64,000 nucleotides of DNA, taken from the NCBI GenBank assembly GCA_020310875.1, contig CM035441.1, forward strand, positions 90,992,495 to 91,056,494, given 5' to 3'. Under the pieces are notes generated by a model. That model had not been told where the DNA came from and ran no database searches. It saw only the letters and a list, made by a program, of their open reading frames with translations. Origin of the DNA: Ceratopteris richardii (Eukaryota > Streptophyta > Polypodiopsida > Polypodiales > Pteridaceae). Below are positions 1-11,550 of the stretch, in pieces; positions within the stretch are counted from its first letter, which is position 1, and each line of letters opens with the position of its first letter. A program made the position numbers and the translations under genes.

Positions 1-1365
1 TTATATCTAATGTCCATAAGTCCAATAGCTTTTTCAAACATGCTAGATTATAATGCAATATTGTATACTGTGGTTAAATCATTAAAAACTACTTGAATAA
101 AGGGGATTAATTAATACAATTTGAGATTGTAAGTGGTGAATTTTCCAAGCAAACCCCTTGGAAATGTGCTATATGAATTCTTTTATGGCATTTAGAATCA
201 AGAATTATTGGCAACGATGAGATGTTTTCCAAAGGCCATTGATGATCCATGAGTAAACCAACTAGGTAATCACATAAGTGTTTTTTCATAATTCTTCTTG
301 TGACGATAATGACATTGTTTATTACAAATGAATGATAATTGTGAGGGTACAATAATTTGTATATCGATAATAATGGGAAGGCTTATTTTGTCCCATGCAT
401 GAAAGTGGCTTCCATGTATAGCACAAAGCCAAATGCTCTCTATGCAGAATGGGTAATCCCCAAAGAGTACACAAACACACAAGGTTACAAGATACCCAAA
501 CTTCTTTGTGCCACTGACCTTCTTTGCACCAAACCTCCACCTTCTCCAAGAGCTTGTTGTGCACACCTTGCACTCAAGCTTCCAATAGGGTAGGAGGGAT
601 GGATACCTTCTGTTGATGCACACACTGCTTCAATGGGACCCTGTGCCACCTTGATGCTTTGCTTAGCACTCCTCTGCACACATACTAATTCACACTTCTT
701 GCACACTTTGTCTCACACTTGCTTCTCTGAGTTGCACACTCATTGAGTGTCTCATGCTCTTCTCACCTAGTGTGGACTATGCTCACCTTGCTTAGTCTTA
801 ACTAAGAATAATGCATGCCTTGATTTGAGTGTCGATTCACTTACATGCTGCTCCTAACTGATAGCATATCTTGGTGCTCACTTTTATGTCCCAAGATTTT
901 CTAAAAATGTGTATAGCCAATGACTCCCTGTTTTGTCTTGTAGTGACTTTAGGACTAAAACAAAATTTTAAATGGGGAGCCATACTTTCACTTTTATGTA
1001 CCACTGTACCACTTTCACTTCACATACTTTCACTTTTGTCCTTCATTTCTTCAATATGTGTACCTAAGGGAGGGTTCACCTGAACCTTCCAAGCACCTTT
1101 AAAACCCTTGAAACTTACAGAAAGACAATCTATAACCTGCATCCACTTTCTACAAAACATAACCATTGTGAACAAATTGATTATGCACTACCTGTGCACC
1201 TTGAAAGCTGAACTTTGAACTCTTTGACTTTGACCATGTTGACTTTGACAACTTTGACTTTGATCGTTATAGATGATGTATAATCTATATACATTCTCTT
1301 TATAATCTATATATAGAGACTTCTCGTGTCTAACTTTGATCAATATGACTTTGATGGGCCCAACA
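1..1365. other. Unassigned DNA, no recognisable gene
   Basis: No reading frame here resembles a family I know. The open frames are short and overlap on both strands. At 1213-1265 there is a short degenerate TTTGACT-type repeat, which also makes a cluster of TTGAC (W-box core) motifs. The 460-740 stretch is CT-rich and looks like old repeat material. Confidence 0.5.
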
Positions 1366-3220
1366 TGAACCAAAATGATCAGGTGGAACACTTCCAATTT
1401 AAATTCTATTTTTGAAAGAACATATGCATTGCATTTTTGTCTATTAAAGATCTGTACAAGTTTAAGAAAATTAAGTAGGATCTAGGTAGCAAACATCTAT
1501 TATGGTTTCATGTGAAGCATGAAGGAATATAAATAATATGAATAGAATTGGTTAGCATACTAGAGACTTTTGGGAGTGAAAACTTTGGAATGTAATGGCA
1601 TACTTAAATTGAGTGCATGTATATGCTAATAGATTTGAACACTTAGTGAGTGGGATTCTTTGGATCCTACTATTTATTTCTTGTACAATCCTACCTCCAG
1701 ATATATCATGATTCTGGAAAACCTTCATACTCAAGCCAACATTATATGTATGTGCATGTGTTGTCAGTGCATTGCGATGGACTAGTAGGCAGGTGGAACA
1801 ACTATGGTCGCATGATCAAGGCCATGAGCTGACACTAGTTTTGTTGTAGGCCTGACCTATGTGTTGTCATGTGCCTATATGGGTTAGTGGGCAGGTGGAG
1901 TCACTCTGGCTGGGTGGTCAGAGCCATGCGTTGACGTCGGTTTCATGTGGGCCGGTCATTGTGTGTCATGCACTATGTCGGGTCGACAAACAAGTGGAGT
2001 AAACTTGGCCCGACGGATGTCCATGAGTCGCACCCGATTTCGGCATAGACCGACTTGTGAAAATAAACATAACAAAAAAAAGTGTAGAGTTGGGATGAAG
2101 TGTAAAAGAAAAGAAAAAGAAAAAGAAAAAAATATAAAAAAGTAAAGAAAAGAAAAGATATGATGGAGAGTTTGGATGATAGGCTTTAAATAGGGGAAAC
2201 AAAGTACATTTCTACAAACTGAGTTAGCATAGCTTATTATATACTAGTACTTAAGATAATTTGTTGGATCTCAATAGGTTGAATGAACGAAAGATCTATG
2301 AAGCCTAGGATTTATTCATATGATTGCTTATCTGATTGCAATCTATGTGAAGCTTGCATCTACTTTATTTTCTAATTAATTTGTACTAATCTTTATAAAT
2401 TTGCATGAAATGTATGAGATCACATTTCAATATTTGACAAGAAAAACATAAAAGCTAAAAAGATTTCTCAAAAGAATCTTGATATGCTTCTGTTGGATTT
2501 TGCAGGTTGGCCCATCGAGACAATGTGCAAGTTTAGTGGGGGCAGACGTCAGGATGAAATTCCTCGGGGAGTGTGCATAAAGATTTTTTTTTTTCAAATT
2601 TATCTCCTTGTTTTTTTTGCTATGATATGATGTTTTGACTACAAGAGTTATAAATTGTTCAAGTTCTTGATTGAATTAATTGCTTGAGTTATGAAGAAAC
2701 ATTTTATGTGTACATTAGACCTATACATTTACATCTTTAAAGTTCATTAAACCCTTAGAAACCCAAAACCCTAAATTTGAACCCATGGAAACTTTCTTTT
2801 AACACTAAAAACCCAGGGATTTGACTTGCAATGTATTTACATGACCTTTCATTATGCATTGACGATTGTTGCCATAAGAAAACCCTAAAAATATTATCCA
2901 AAATATTTTGATTTGGACCCCTAAAACCTTACTAAATCAAAAACTTTTGTATATAAGTATGAAACCAAAATAAAAACCTTAGTCAAAAATAAAAAGAAAA
3001 GTAAAATATGAAGAGAAATAAAAAGAGAAAAAAGGGGGAAACCAAAAATAGAATGGAATTTTCCAAAATTAGAAAAAGAACCTCTTGAGTTAGAAAAGAA
3101 GAAAAGAGAAGAATCTTAGAAAATTCTAGAGAATCATCCAAATTTGAAAACTTGGAGTCCTAGAATTCTATAAATTAGACCCTCAAATTTCATTTGGTTT
3201 TCCCATTCGATTTTTTCATA
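1366..3220 (+). mobile_element. Truncated gypsy 3' end and LTR U3 (plus strand)
   Basis: This stretch is a diverged, inverted copy of the 12.9-14.65 kb LTR region of the minus-strand gypsy element. Shared landmarks read in order on the plus strand: GAACCAAAATGATC near 1366, TTAAAGATCTGTACAAG near 1445, GGGATTCTTTGGATCCTAC near 1650, GGCAGGTGGA repeats near 1790-1960, and GTTGGCCCATCGAGACAATG near 2505. A TATA-like tataaatta at about 3168 matches tataaatag in the other copy. Homology fades after the TATA box, so R and U5 are missing. Two antisense-related frames (1650-1832 and the minus frame 14176-14361) give similar peptides only because of this repeat; I do not regard them as genes. Confidence 0.7.
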
Positions 3221-4090
3221 TGCGCCCCTGGTTTGAAGTAAAGAGAAGTGATTGAAGAAAATCATTTTTAGTTTTTTGAACACCAAAGTAAAGAAAAATA
3301 AGACACATCTTTTCCCCACTGTGGCCAAGAAGACCGTCTAGTTTTTACCTAATCTACACTGTAGAAAAAATTTTTATTATCTGATTTGTATTACCCGCAG
3401 TCACTCTATGACATTCATTGTATATTGGTCACAATCATCGAGTATAGTTTTTATCCTGCACTCTAGAGTTATAAGTTTTTTTTATTTAGAGTATTGTATT
3501 TTCATTTCCCATTCACGACACATATGTCTACGATCCCATGTGGCTGAGGGCATCTTCGTCTTTCTCTTCGAAGGTGTGGGCCCATTGCATTCAACGAACA
3601 ACCACCGTGTAGGGCAAGGCACCCAGCATGTAGATGCCGCTCGTCGGATAGGGATGATGCCCGCACACATCCGTATGAAGCACAAGGCCTTATCCAACCC
3701 CATACTAGGTGTCGCTCCCTCAACCTTCCTTGATTCTCACCGATAGTGATATAGACCATGAGGGGAGTATAGTGTACATGAGGCATGGGTTGGAATTTAA
3801 AAGAAGAATGTGAGCTTGTGACTCCTAGCAACTTTTTGTTCAATTAAAATGGATGTAAGTATAAGCTCTATATATAAATTGAGATAAATATTTAATTGTC
3901 TACTTATATGATTTTTTTTTCTTTTTGCAATGAGTTTGATGAGAGAGACAAAAAGTATGTTCTCAGTTCATTAGAGACAAAATTTGGCATTGGGTGGTCC
4001 CATAAGTGGTATCGAAAAGAGATGTAGATACTTATGACACATCATCATGATAATGCATGGTATGCATTGCTTATATTTGTTGTATTTAGG
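3221..4090. other. Unassigned DNA
   Basis: No recognisable gene. A locally GC-richer patch at 3520-3760 carries overlapping open frames of about 110 codons on both strands (3408-3746 plus, 3502-3843 minus). Neither resembles a known family. Confidence 0.4.
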
Positions 4091-4095
4091 GTTTA

Positions 4096-4560
<465 letters not shown>

Positions 4561-4561
4561 A

Positions 4562-4738
4562 GAAATTTTGTTCTAAAAAATAAAGCTATATAAAAATTTT
4601 AGGCATACCCCCAAGCTTCATGTTCTAACTTAAAAGAACATGTTTTCATCTCTGTGTTGTGAACCTATTATTTGATACCCATTCAAATGATTCAAGTTAA
4701 CAATTCATAACTAGAGTAGGATCTACTATTTAATCTTC
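4562..4738. repeat. Fragment of the LARD-like family
   Basis: Resembles 24220-24480, the interior next to the left LTR of the element at 23662-27499. Shared pieces are AAATAAAGCTATATA, CATACCCCCAAGC-like, CATGTTCTA, AAGAACATG and CAAATGATTCAA. No LTR accompanies it here, so it is a relic of the same family abutting the CACTA relic. Confidence 0.5.
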
Positions 4739-6695
4739 TCATGTGTTTTCATTATTACCATCATTTTGGTAAGACATCAATATAGTCTCATCTTCATTAT
4801 CTTTATTGATTTCTATTATTTCTTCTATTTTTAAATCAGCATTCTCATAAATGACATCATCTACTGATCGACTAATATCAATTTCTAGCAATTCCTCTTC
4901 ATCATCAGTAGAATCAGCACGTACAGTATTATGGTCTTCATCAAGTAGATTATTATCATTGTCATGTACAACGATTCTAATTTCTCTTTGAGATCTCAAT
5001 ATATCAATATCTAATGATGAACCATCAACATGACTTTCTTTGATCTCTGTAAGAATAAAGTATTCAAACAATGACTGACCTCTAGGTTGAACATGAATGA
5101 CTTTCCACGAAGGATGAGCATCAATGTTTTTATAAAAAAATTCTTGTTCAATATGCCTAGGAAGAATATATGATTTTCTAGTTAACTGCATTATTTTGGA
5201 AGAATCAAGTGCTCAAACCCAAACGATTCCATTTTCAATGTGGAATTACTACCTTTATACTCAACTCGAAATCAATCAATCTTCAAAATAACCTATCAAA
5301 ATATAAAAAAGCAAAAATTCATTATTATGTGCTTAAAAAATTATAAAATATACCATAAAAATTAAAAACTTTTTTCACCTCTTTGAACATATGAAACGAT
5401 ATTTTGTAGATACCAATAGTTGTCCCTACGTAGCCAAGTTTGCTATCTATAAGGTTCGTATCTTTTGAGCTAGCATGTGATAGTTGCTTGAAAGAAGCAA
5501 CAATGCTAGAATCTTTTGTTTTATGTAAAGCATCAATAATTTTGATTCTAATATGTTGTCCAAAAGCCCACATATTTATGAACATTGGAGATTGTAATAA
5601 AACTCAAATTAATATACATATATGTGAAAAAATAGAATATTATTAAAATGAAGTTACCCTTCTTTCACAAACTATCATTAACTCTCTTTGCTCATTTGAG
5701 ATTTGTTCATTATTTGCATTGGCTTGTTGCATACGAGTATAAAGCTAATCCGTGAAAGAAGATATATTTGTATTCTCGTTACCATTGATATTACGTCTAT
5801 ATCTTTTGTTTCTCCGTCTTTTACTTGGGACATTTTGAAGTTCCTGTTCATAATCGCTAACGAACGCTTGCATACATTCTTTATTATATGCTATAAAATT
5901 AGAAATATCACTTTTTTCTTGTAATGTAAATTAAAATGGAACTCCCTTACCTTATAATACCTCATCTATTATTTTTGAAGAAGACCCATTGGTCCATGCA
6001 TGTGGAGCTTCTTCATGAACTCTTTCAAGGTATTCACTAAAATAGTACATGCACTCCTCAAGCATCCATCCCTTTGCCATATATCCTTCTGGTTTTGCTC
6101 TTTATTGCACATAACCTTTGTCTTTAACCTAGATAAGCTTTTATCATCCATAGTAAACATGTTTTGGAAAGATGCTCCATATCCTATAGGTGTTCAAATC
6201 GGTTGAATCCTATTGTTGATAGTTTGTATCTCTTTTTTTATAAGTATCTAATGAGCAGGTGCATAAGTTGTTTCTTGTCGATTTCTATAAAAAATTGGCC
6301 ATAACTTTCGTTTTGAGTTTTGCTCCTTTAAATCATTTCTTGATGCTACTGTGTCTTTTAATCCAAGAGGATTTTTCCATAATGAATAACCAATATTCTT
6401 GAGTATATGCATAGGATCAAGAAGATGACATACCTTTAACTCTCGCCAATACTCCAAAGAATACCATATCTAGATATTCTCTGCTAGCCCCAATTTTCCT
6501 TTGCCTATAATCTTTACATTCTCATCATCTTCATCATCATTGAAGATTTCGGATTGTGGATCTATAAGAGGCCCATCTGTCCATTTTTTATACCAATCCA
6601 TATGTATCATTGGTTTTGAACACTGACCTATTTCAATCTTTCCATTAAAATGTAACGCTTCTCTCTTGCATCTTAATGGATGATCATCAAGCAAT
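4739..6695 (-). pseudogene. CACTA (En/Spm) transposase relic, C-terminal half
   Basis: Read on the minus strand, the pieces follow the order expected for a plant CACTA TNP2-type transposase. At 6694-6470 is a HPLRCKREALHFNGKIE segment. At 6457-6248 is LLDPMHILKNIGYSLW. Around 6150-5950 is a DUF4218-like GWMLEECMYYFSEYLERVHEE segment, with a frame change against the flanking frame. At 5585-5325 is VWAFGQHIRIK followed by a GYVGTTIGIYKISF segment. At 5191-4739 is the DUF4216-type SYILPRHIEQEFFY and WKVIHVQPRGQS, then an acidic tail. The N-terminal half with the catalytic core and both terminal inverted repeats are absent. Frames shift between pieces and stops separate them, so it is dead. The relic ends abruptly at about 6695 against a truncated copia LTR. 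Confidence 0.8.
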
Positions 6696-6700
6696 AATTG

Positions 6701-6879
6701 TTGATGTCTTTGATTCTATCATTTGTGAATCATCTTCCAAGTTACATATATGATCATTTATGCTTATTAGCTAGCTAAAGAGGCCCAAAACACTCTCCAA
6801 TGATCAATTATAGCAGGTGTGAAGCAGGATTTAGCTACACCATCTCATCTCTTGTGATTATCCACCATCTCCTCCAACA
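6701..6879 (+). repeat. Copia-B 5' LTR, truncated
   Basis: Matches the last 180 bp of the LTR at 62158-63236: GATCATCTTCCAA, GTGTGAAGCA, CATCATCTCATCT-like and CACCATCTCCTCCAA. It ends in CCAACA directly before the primer-binding site. Confidence 0.75.
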
Positions 6880-6880
6880 G

Positions 6881-6892
6881 TGATATCAGAGC
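6881..6892 (+). promoter_or_regulatory. Primer-binding site (initiator-Met tRNA)
   Basis: TGATATCAGAGC follows the LTR end CCAACA by one base. It differs by one base from the TGGTATCAGAGC site of the other copia elements in the window. Confidence 0.8.
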
Positions 6893-6905
6893 AAGCACAA
6901 TCAAG

Positions 6906-8075
6906 ATGGGAGATGTTTTTCCCTCCTTCATTGACAAATTAGACAGGAACAACTACTCATCATGGTCCCTAAGGATGCAAGCATACCCTCAAGGGAGAAA
7001 CCTATATGGATACATCTCAGGAGATGAAGAGATGCCAATCTTCAGGAGCAAGAATCAACCAACAAGGGAAGAGCAAGAGAAGCTAACCACATGGTGTGCA
7101 AAGGATGCTCTTGCAAGGTCATACTTACTAAACTCAATCTCTGATTTCTTGTTACCTCATGTTAGAAACTGTAAAACCTCCCAAGGGACTTGGGAAGTGC
7201 TTTCATCATACTTCTCCTCCAACACAAGAGCTAGGAAAAATCAACTGTGGATGGAATTCACAACTCTCAAGAAGCAATGAGTAGCTAACTATGTAACCAA
7301 AATGAAAGATGTTGTAAACCAACTTGCAAGCATTGGAGAAGAGATAGAGGAAGAGCACATAATGAGGCAGATCATAAATGGGATTAAAGCTGATGATGAG
7401 TGGGAATCCTTCACCACTACAATGGATCTCTACATGGATATGCAGATACCTGATCTCAACACCTTGATGGGACAACTCTTCACCCATGAAGCAAAGCTCA
7501 ATAGAAATGGTGACAACTCAAGAGGTAACCAATCTTCTGCCCTTTATACAGATAAGAATAAAGCTAAGAATAAAGGTAAAACTAAGAAACAAGATGAAGA
7601 GGCTAGTACCTCTCAAGCCAATCATGCAAGAAGAGGAAGAGGTATTAGAGGTAGGGGCAAAGGAGGTAAGCAAGGTAGGGGGAGATCCTACAACAAATCA
7701 CCATGCAACATATGTGGTCTCAACAACCACATTACTGAAGAATGCTACAAAAATGCAATGAACCAAAGGGGAAGAGGCTTCCATAGAGGAAGCTATCGAC
7801 AAACTAGAGGCAGGTACAACAATGGTGGAGGTAACTACAATCACAACTACAATCAAAGCTACAACAACAACAACAACAACTATCGAGGAGGATTTATAGG
7901 AAGAAGGGACTTCAATAACGACACTGAAGATCAAGAGGATTCTCTGCTCATTATGAACATGACGTCCAAGCAAGGTAAAGATGATGAGCATCTCTTTTAC
8001 AATGACTCAGGTTGTTCAAATCATGTGGCAGGGAATGTAGCACTCTTATCTGATCGAAGAACCAAAGGGAAAGCA
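6906..8075 (+). pseudogene. Copia-B gag (copy 1)
   Basis: The gag frame starts at the ATG at 6906, 14 bases after the primer-binding site. It reads FPSFIDKLDRNNYSSWSLRM, a copia Gag N-terminus. An in-frame TGA at 7278 interrupts it; family copy 2 has nine more bases coding PKQ at the same place, so a small deletion created the stop. The frame continues from 7302 through a basic, Gly/Arg- and Asn-rich region to a CCHC zinc knuckle CNICGLNNHITEEC (about 7702-7745). It then reaches the protease motif NDSGCSNHV at about 8003, with D-S-G retained. The frame closes at 8076-8078. Gag packages element RNA in cytoplasmic particles; this copy cannot make full-length Gag. Confidence 0.85.
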
Positions 8076-8078
8076 TGA

Positions 8079-11041
8079 GTTACAAACACGTGATGAAAAC
8101 AAGCATTCAGTCAAGCAAATTGGAAGTGTTAAGACATCAAATGGTAGTATGGACCTTTTGAGCAAAGTTCTGTATGTGCCTACCATAACCAAAAATTTAA
8201 TTAGTGTTGGGCAGATAGTAGAGAAAGGTCTACAAGTCAGGTTCACAAAGCATGGAGCATATGTGGAAGACCCCCAACAAGGATTCAAAAAGATAGCCAA
8301 AGGTGAAAAGTCATGTAGATTGTTTACTTTTGAAATTGAAGACACAAGAAACATAGCACTATTCAGTTATAGAGACCAAACCCTAACTGAGTTGGAAATA
8401 TGGCACAAGAGGCTAGGACACATTGGAGAGAGAACTTTGAAGAAAATTTGCAGGGATCAAAGTGTGCTTGGGATTCCTAATGTGACCAAGCAGCATATGA
8501 TCTACAAATGTGGAGCTTGTCAATTTTCCAAAGCTCATAGATAACCATTCAATAGGAAAGGATACATCCATGAATATTATTTGGAGCTTACACACTGATG
8601 TGTGGGGTCCTAGCAAAGAACCATCCATCTCAAGATCAAGGTACTATGTCTCTTTTATAGATGATTACAATAGGTGGAAAATTCTCTATTTTATGAAGCA
8701 TAAGGATGAGGTGTTTACATGTTTCAAGAAATACTTGACATTAGTGGAAAATCAAACAGGAAGAAGCTTGAAGAGAATGAGGCTTGATGGAGGTGGTGAA
8801 TACTTTTCACATGAGTTTGATCTATTTCTACAGGACAGAGGCATAAAGAGGGAAGTAACAACCAGCTATACTCCTGAATTGAATGGAGTGGCAGAGAGAA
8901 GGAATAGGTTAATTGTTGAGGCAACTAGATTTATGTTAAATGAGAAGAAATTACCTAATTATTTATGGGCAGAGGCTATTTCTACAGCTACCTATTTTGT
9001 TAACAGGCTTCCATCCAAGTCATTGGATGGTATGACACCATATGAAGCTTGGAATGGCAAGTGACCCTCATTGGATCATTGCAAGGTATTTGGGTGCATT
9101 GCCTACGCACACACCCCATCACAAATTAGAGGGAAACTTGACCCTGAGGCTGGGAAGTGCATATTCATTGGGTATGATGAGAATCAAAAGGGGTATAGAC
9201 TTTATAATCCCACTAACAAGGCATCCATAATTAGTAGGGATGTACTCTTTGATGAGAATACTCTTGGTTTGAAGATGATTGCACGAAAGTCAAATTACCA
9301 TATGATTTAGAAAATGATTTCCCAACCTTAACTCAAGAAGACCAACACCAAGCAGAGGACATCAACTCAAAAGATGAGGAGCATGTTGACTTCAAACCTT
9401 GGAGGTCAAGAGGCAAGTGCAAACACAAGCAAATAGAGGATCTACCCGAGTCTTCCAATCAAGTTTTAAGGAGGTCACAAAGAGAAAGTAAGAAGCCCAT
9501 AAGGTATGGATATGATACATCCTTAGTCACAAAGCACTCTGTGTACATCACTAAAGATTCAATGGCAGAGGAGCCTTCTTCATTTGAAGAGGCTAAGAAG
9601 AAGAAAGAGTGGATAGATGCCATGAAGGAAGAAGTGGAAGTATTGCAAGAGAATCACACTTGGGACCTAGTTCCCAAGATATGAAGGTAATTGGTTCAAG
9701 GTAGATAGATAAAGTTAAAAAGAAATCTGATGGTTCTATAAATAGGTACAAGGCAAGACTAGTGGCAAAGGGATTCGCCCAAACACATGGAGTAGATTAT
9801 GAAGAAAACATTTTCACCTGTGACAAAGATGCCAACAATCAGGATATTGGTAAGTCTTACTGCATCCAAAATTTGGAATTTATATCAGTTAGATGTCAAG
9901 AATGCATTTTTTGAATGGTTGGATATCAGAGAAAGTATATATGGCACAACCACTAGGTTTTGAAGATGAAGAAAAAATAGGGTATGTATGCAAGCTTAGA
10001 AAAGCACTCTATGGTCTTAAGCAAGCTCTTAGAGCTTGGAACCATAGACTTGTTAACTATTTGCAGGATCAAGGCTTTGTAGCAAGTAAGACAGATTCTT
10101 CTTTGTTGGTGAAGAAGAATAAATCAGAGATCATCTACTTGTGTGTCTATGTAGATAATATCATTATTATAGTTAATGATTCTTAAGGTATCAAGTAGGT
10201 CAAGGCTCAGTTGATGAAGGAATTCAAAATCAGTGATCTAGGGTTGTTGACTTATTTCCTTGGCTTAGAACTTGTGTATACAGATTCATGTATATTCATC
10301 ACACAAAGGAAGTACATAAATGATATGTTGGTCAAATTTAAACTGGAAAACACTAAAGATGCAGGTATTCCTATGGAGATCAATCATAAGCTAAGTTCAC
10401 ATGAAGGTGAAACACTTGATGATATTATAGGGTATCAACAACTTGTGGGTAGTCTTAATTATGCTACTTTTACAAGAGTGGATATTGCATATGTTGTGAG
10501 TACATTGAGCAAATTCATGCATGTACCAAGGAAAACACACATGGAAGCTGCAAAGAGGGTGATTAAGTACCTAAAGGGTACAATGAATAAGGGATTATTC
10601 TATCCCTTCACTCGTGACATAGATATAAAGTTATATTCTGATGCAGATTGGGATGGTTCCAAGGATGATAAGAGGCGCACTTAAGGTTACCTATTTTTTG
10701 TAGGTTCAAAGCTCATATCATGTTCATCCAAGAAGCAACCAACTGTGGCCTTATTTTCCACAGAAGCAGAGTATAGAGGTTTGGATAATGCAACTCAGGA
10801 AGCTATGTGGCTTAAGCAATCGTATGCAGATTTGGAGATACATTCCTACACTCCAACCATATTTGGAGATAATACCAGCTTACTTCATTTGGCTGCTAAT
10901 CCTGTGTACCATGCCAGGACTAAGCACATTGAAGTGCATTATCATTATGTTAGAGAGAAATTGTTAAGCAAGGATATTGTATCAACGCATTTGCAATGTG
11001 CAGATTTTTACTTACTAAAGCATTGGATGGAACAAAGTTGA
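8079..11041 (+). pseudogene. Copia-B pol (copy 1): integrase, RT, RNase H
   Basis: Pieces in several frames cover the rest of pol. At 8149-8544 is the GAG-pre-integrase zinc region (LEIWHKRLGHIGE ... CGACQFSKAHR). At 8510-9064 is the integrase core with the D,D35E triad still visible (LHTDVWGP, RLDGGGEYFS, NGVAERRNRL). At 9560-9890 is the RT N-terminus, broken by stops. At 9893-10186 is the RT palm, where the catalytic YVDD reads YVDN, losing the second Asp. At 10211-10684 the RT connects to RNase H (SDADWDGSKDDKRRT). At 10745-11041 is the RNase H end (TEAEYRG, ARTKHIEVHYHYVREKL). Multiple stops, frameshifts and the YVDN change make it inactive. Confidence 0.85.
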
Positions 11042-11102
11042 ACAGGTTTATGTTGATGCTTAGACTACAAGAGATCAAGGAGCAATGAAGATCAAGCATC
11101 TT

Positions 11103-11114
11103 AGAGGGGGAGCT
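11103..11114 (+). promoter_or_regulatory. Polypurine tract of copia-B copy 1
   Basis: AGAGGGGGAG lies just upstream of the 3' LTR start (TGGTGTAATTAAG), where the plus-strand DNA primer of a copia element is expected. Confidence 0.7.
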
Positions 11115-11115
11115 C

Positions 11116-11545
11116 TTGGTGTAATTAAGCCCAAGCCTACATACTTGATGTTTACACACTAGCTTGATGTATTAGCATATCACTTGAGAAACTTCATATG
11201 TACTACCTCTTGTAAATTTGAGTCTAATTACTCATTGTAAAAGTGATATAAACCCACAAGGAGTTAGGAAGCTTGGAATCTCGTATCATTTGGTAGTTAA
11301 AGTCAAGAGAGAATCAATCCTATACTCTAGGATCACATTTAGGTGAGGATTTGAATTTGAATTCAAATGCTTGGCTCCAACAAATGCTATAAAAGATGAA
11401 ATGAAAATCCTGCGTGTATCTCGAGGTTCTGAGATCATTTCTTTGTACCTTCATTATGAAGAGGAGCTCATACCATAGCTCTCTCATCCTACAACCATTG
11501 AGCAATGCCTTATTGCCAATGATCCTGTAATTTTACATGAGTTAA
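11116..11545 (+). repeat. Copia-B 3' LTR, truncated
   Basis: Aligns to the first 430 bp of the LTR at 62158: CAAGCCTA, CTCTTGTAAA, GTAAAAGTG, TTAGGTGAGGATTTG-like and CCAACAAATGCTATAAAAG. The TATAAAAG near 11390 is the probable U3 TATA box. The LTR stops where the gypsy LTR begins. Confidence 0.75.
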
Positions 11546-11550
11546 TCTAT

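Larger units (their letters stand above)
6701..11545 (+). mobile_element. Copia family B, copy 1, decayed, LTRs truncated
   Basis: A Ty1/copia element with gag, protease, integrase, RT and RNase H in that order. Only the last 180 bp of the 5' LTR (6701-6879) and the first 430 bp of the 3' LTR (about 11116-11545) survive. Both match different parts of the roughly 1.08 kb LTR at 62158-63236. The left edge abuts the CACTA relic and the right edge abuts the gypsy LTR. No target-site duplication can be recognised. Stops and frameshifts in gag and pol make it non-autonomous. Confidence 0.85.

Noticed and set aside
1650..1832. A conserved small gene, because a similar peptide is encoded at 14361-14176
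   Set aside because: The similarity comes from the shared gypsy LTR repeat. Both frames lie in U3 and have no domain or start context.
3408..3843. Overlapping 110-codon frames as a gene
   Set aside because: Open on both strands over the same GC-richer patch, no recognisable motif, no start or splice context.
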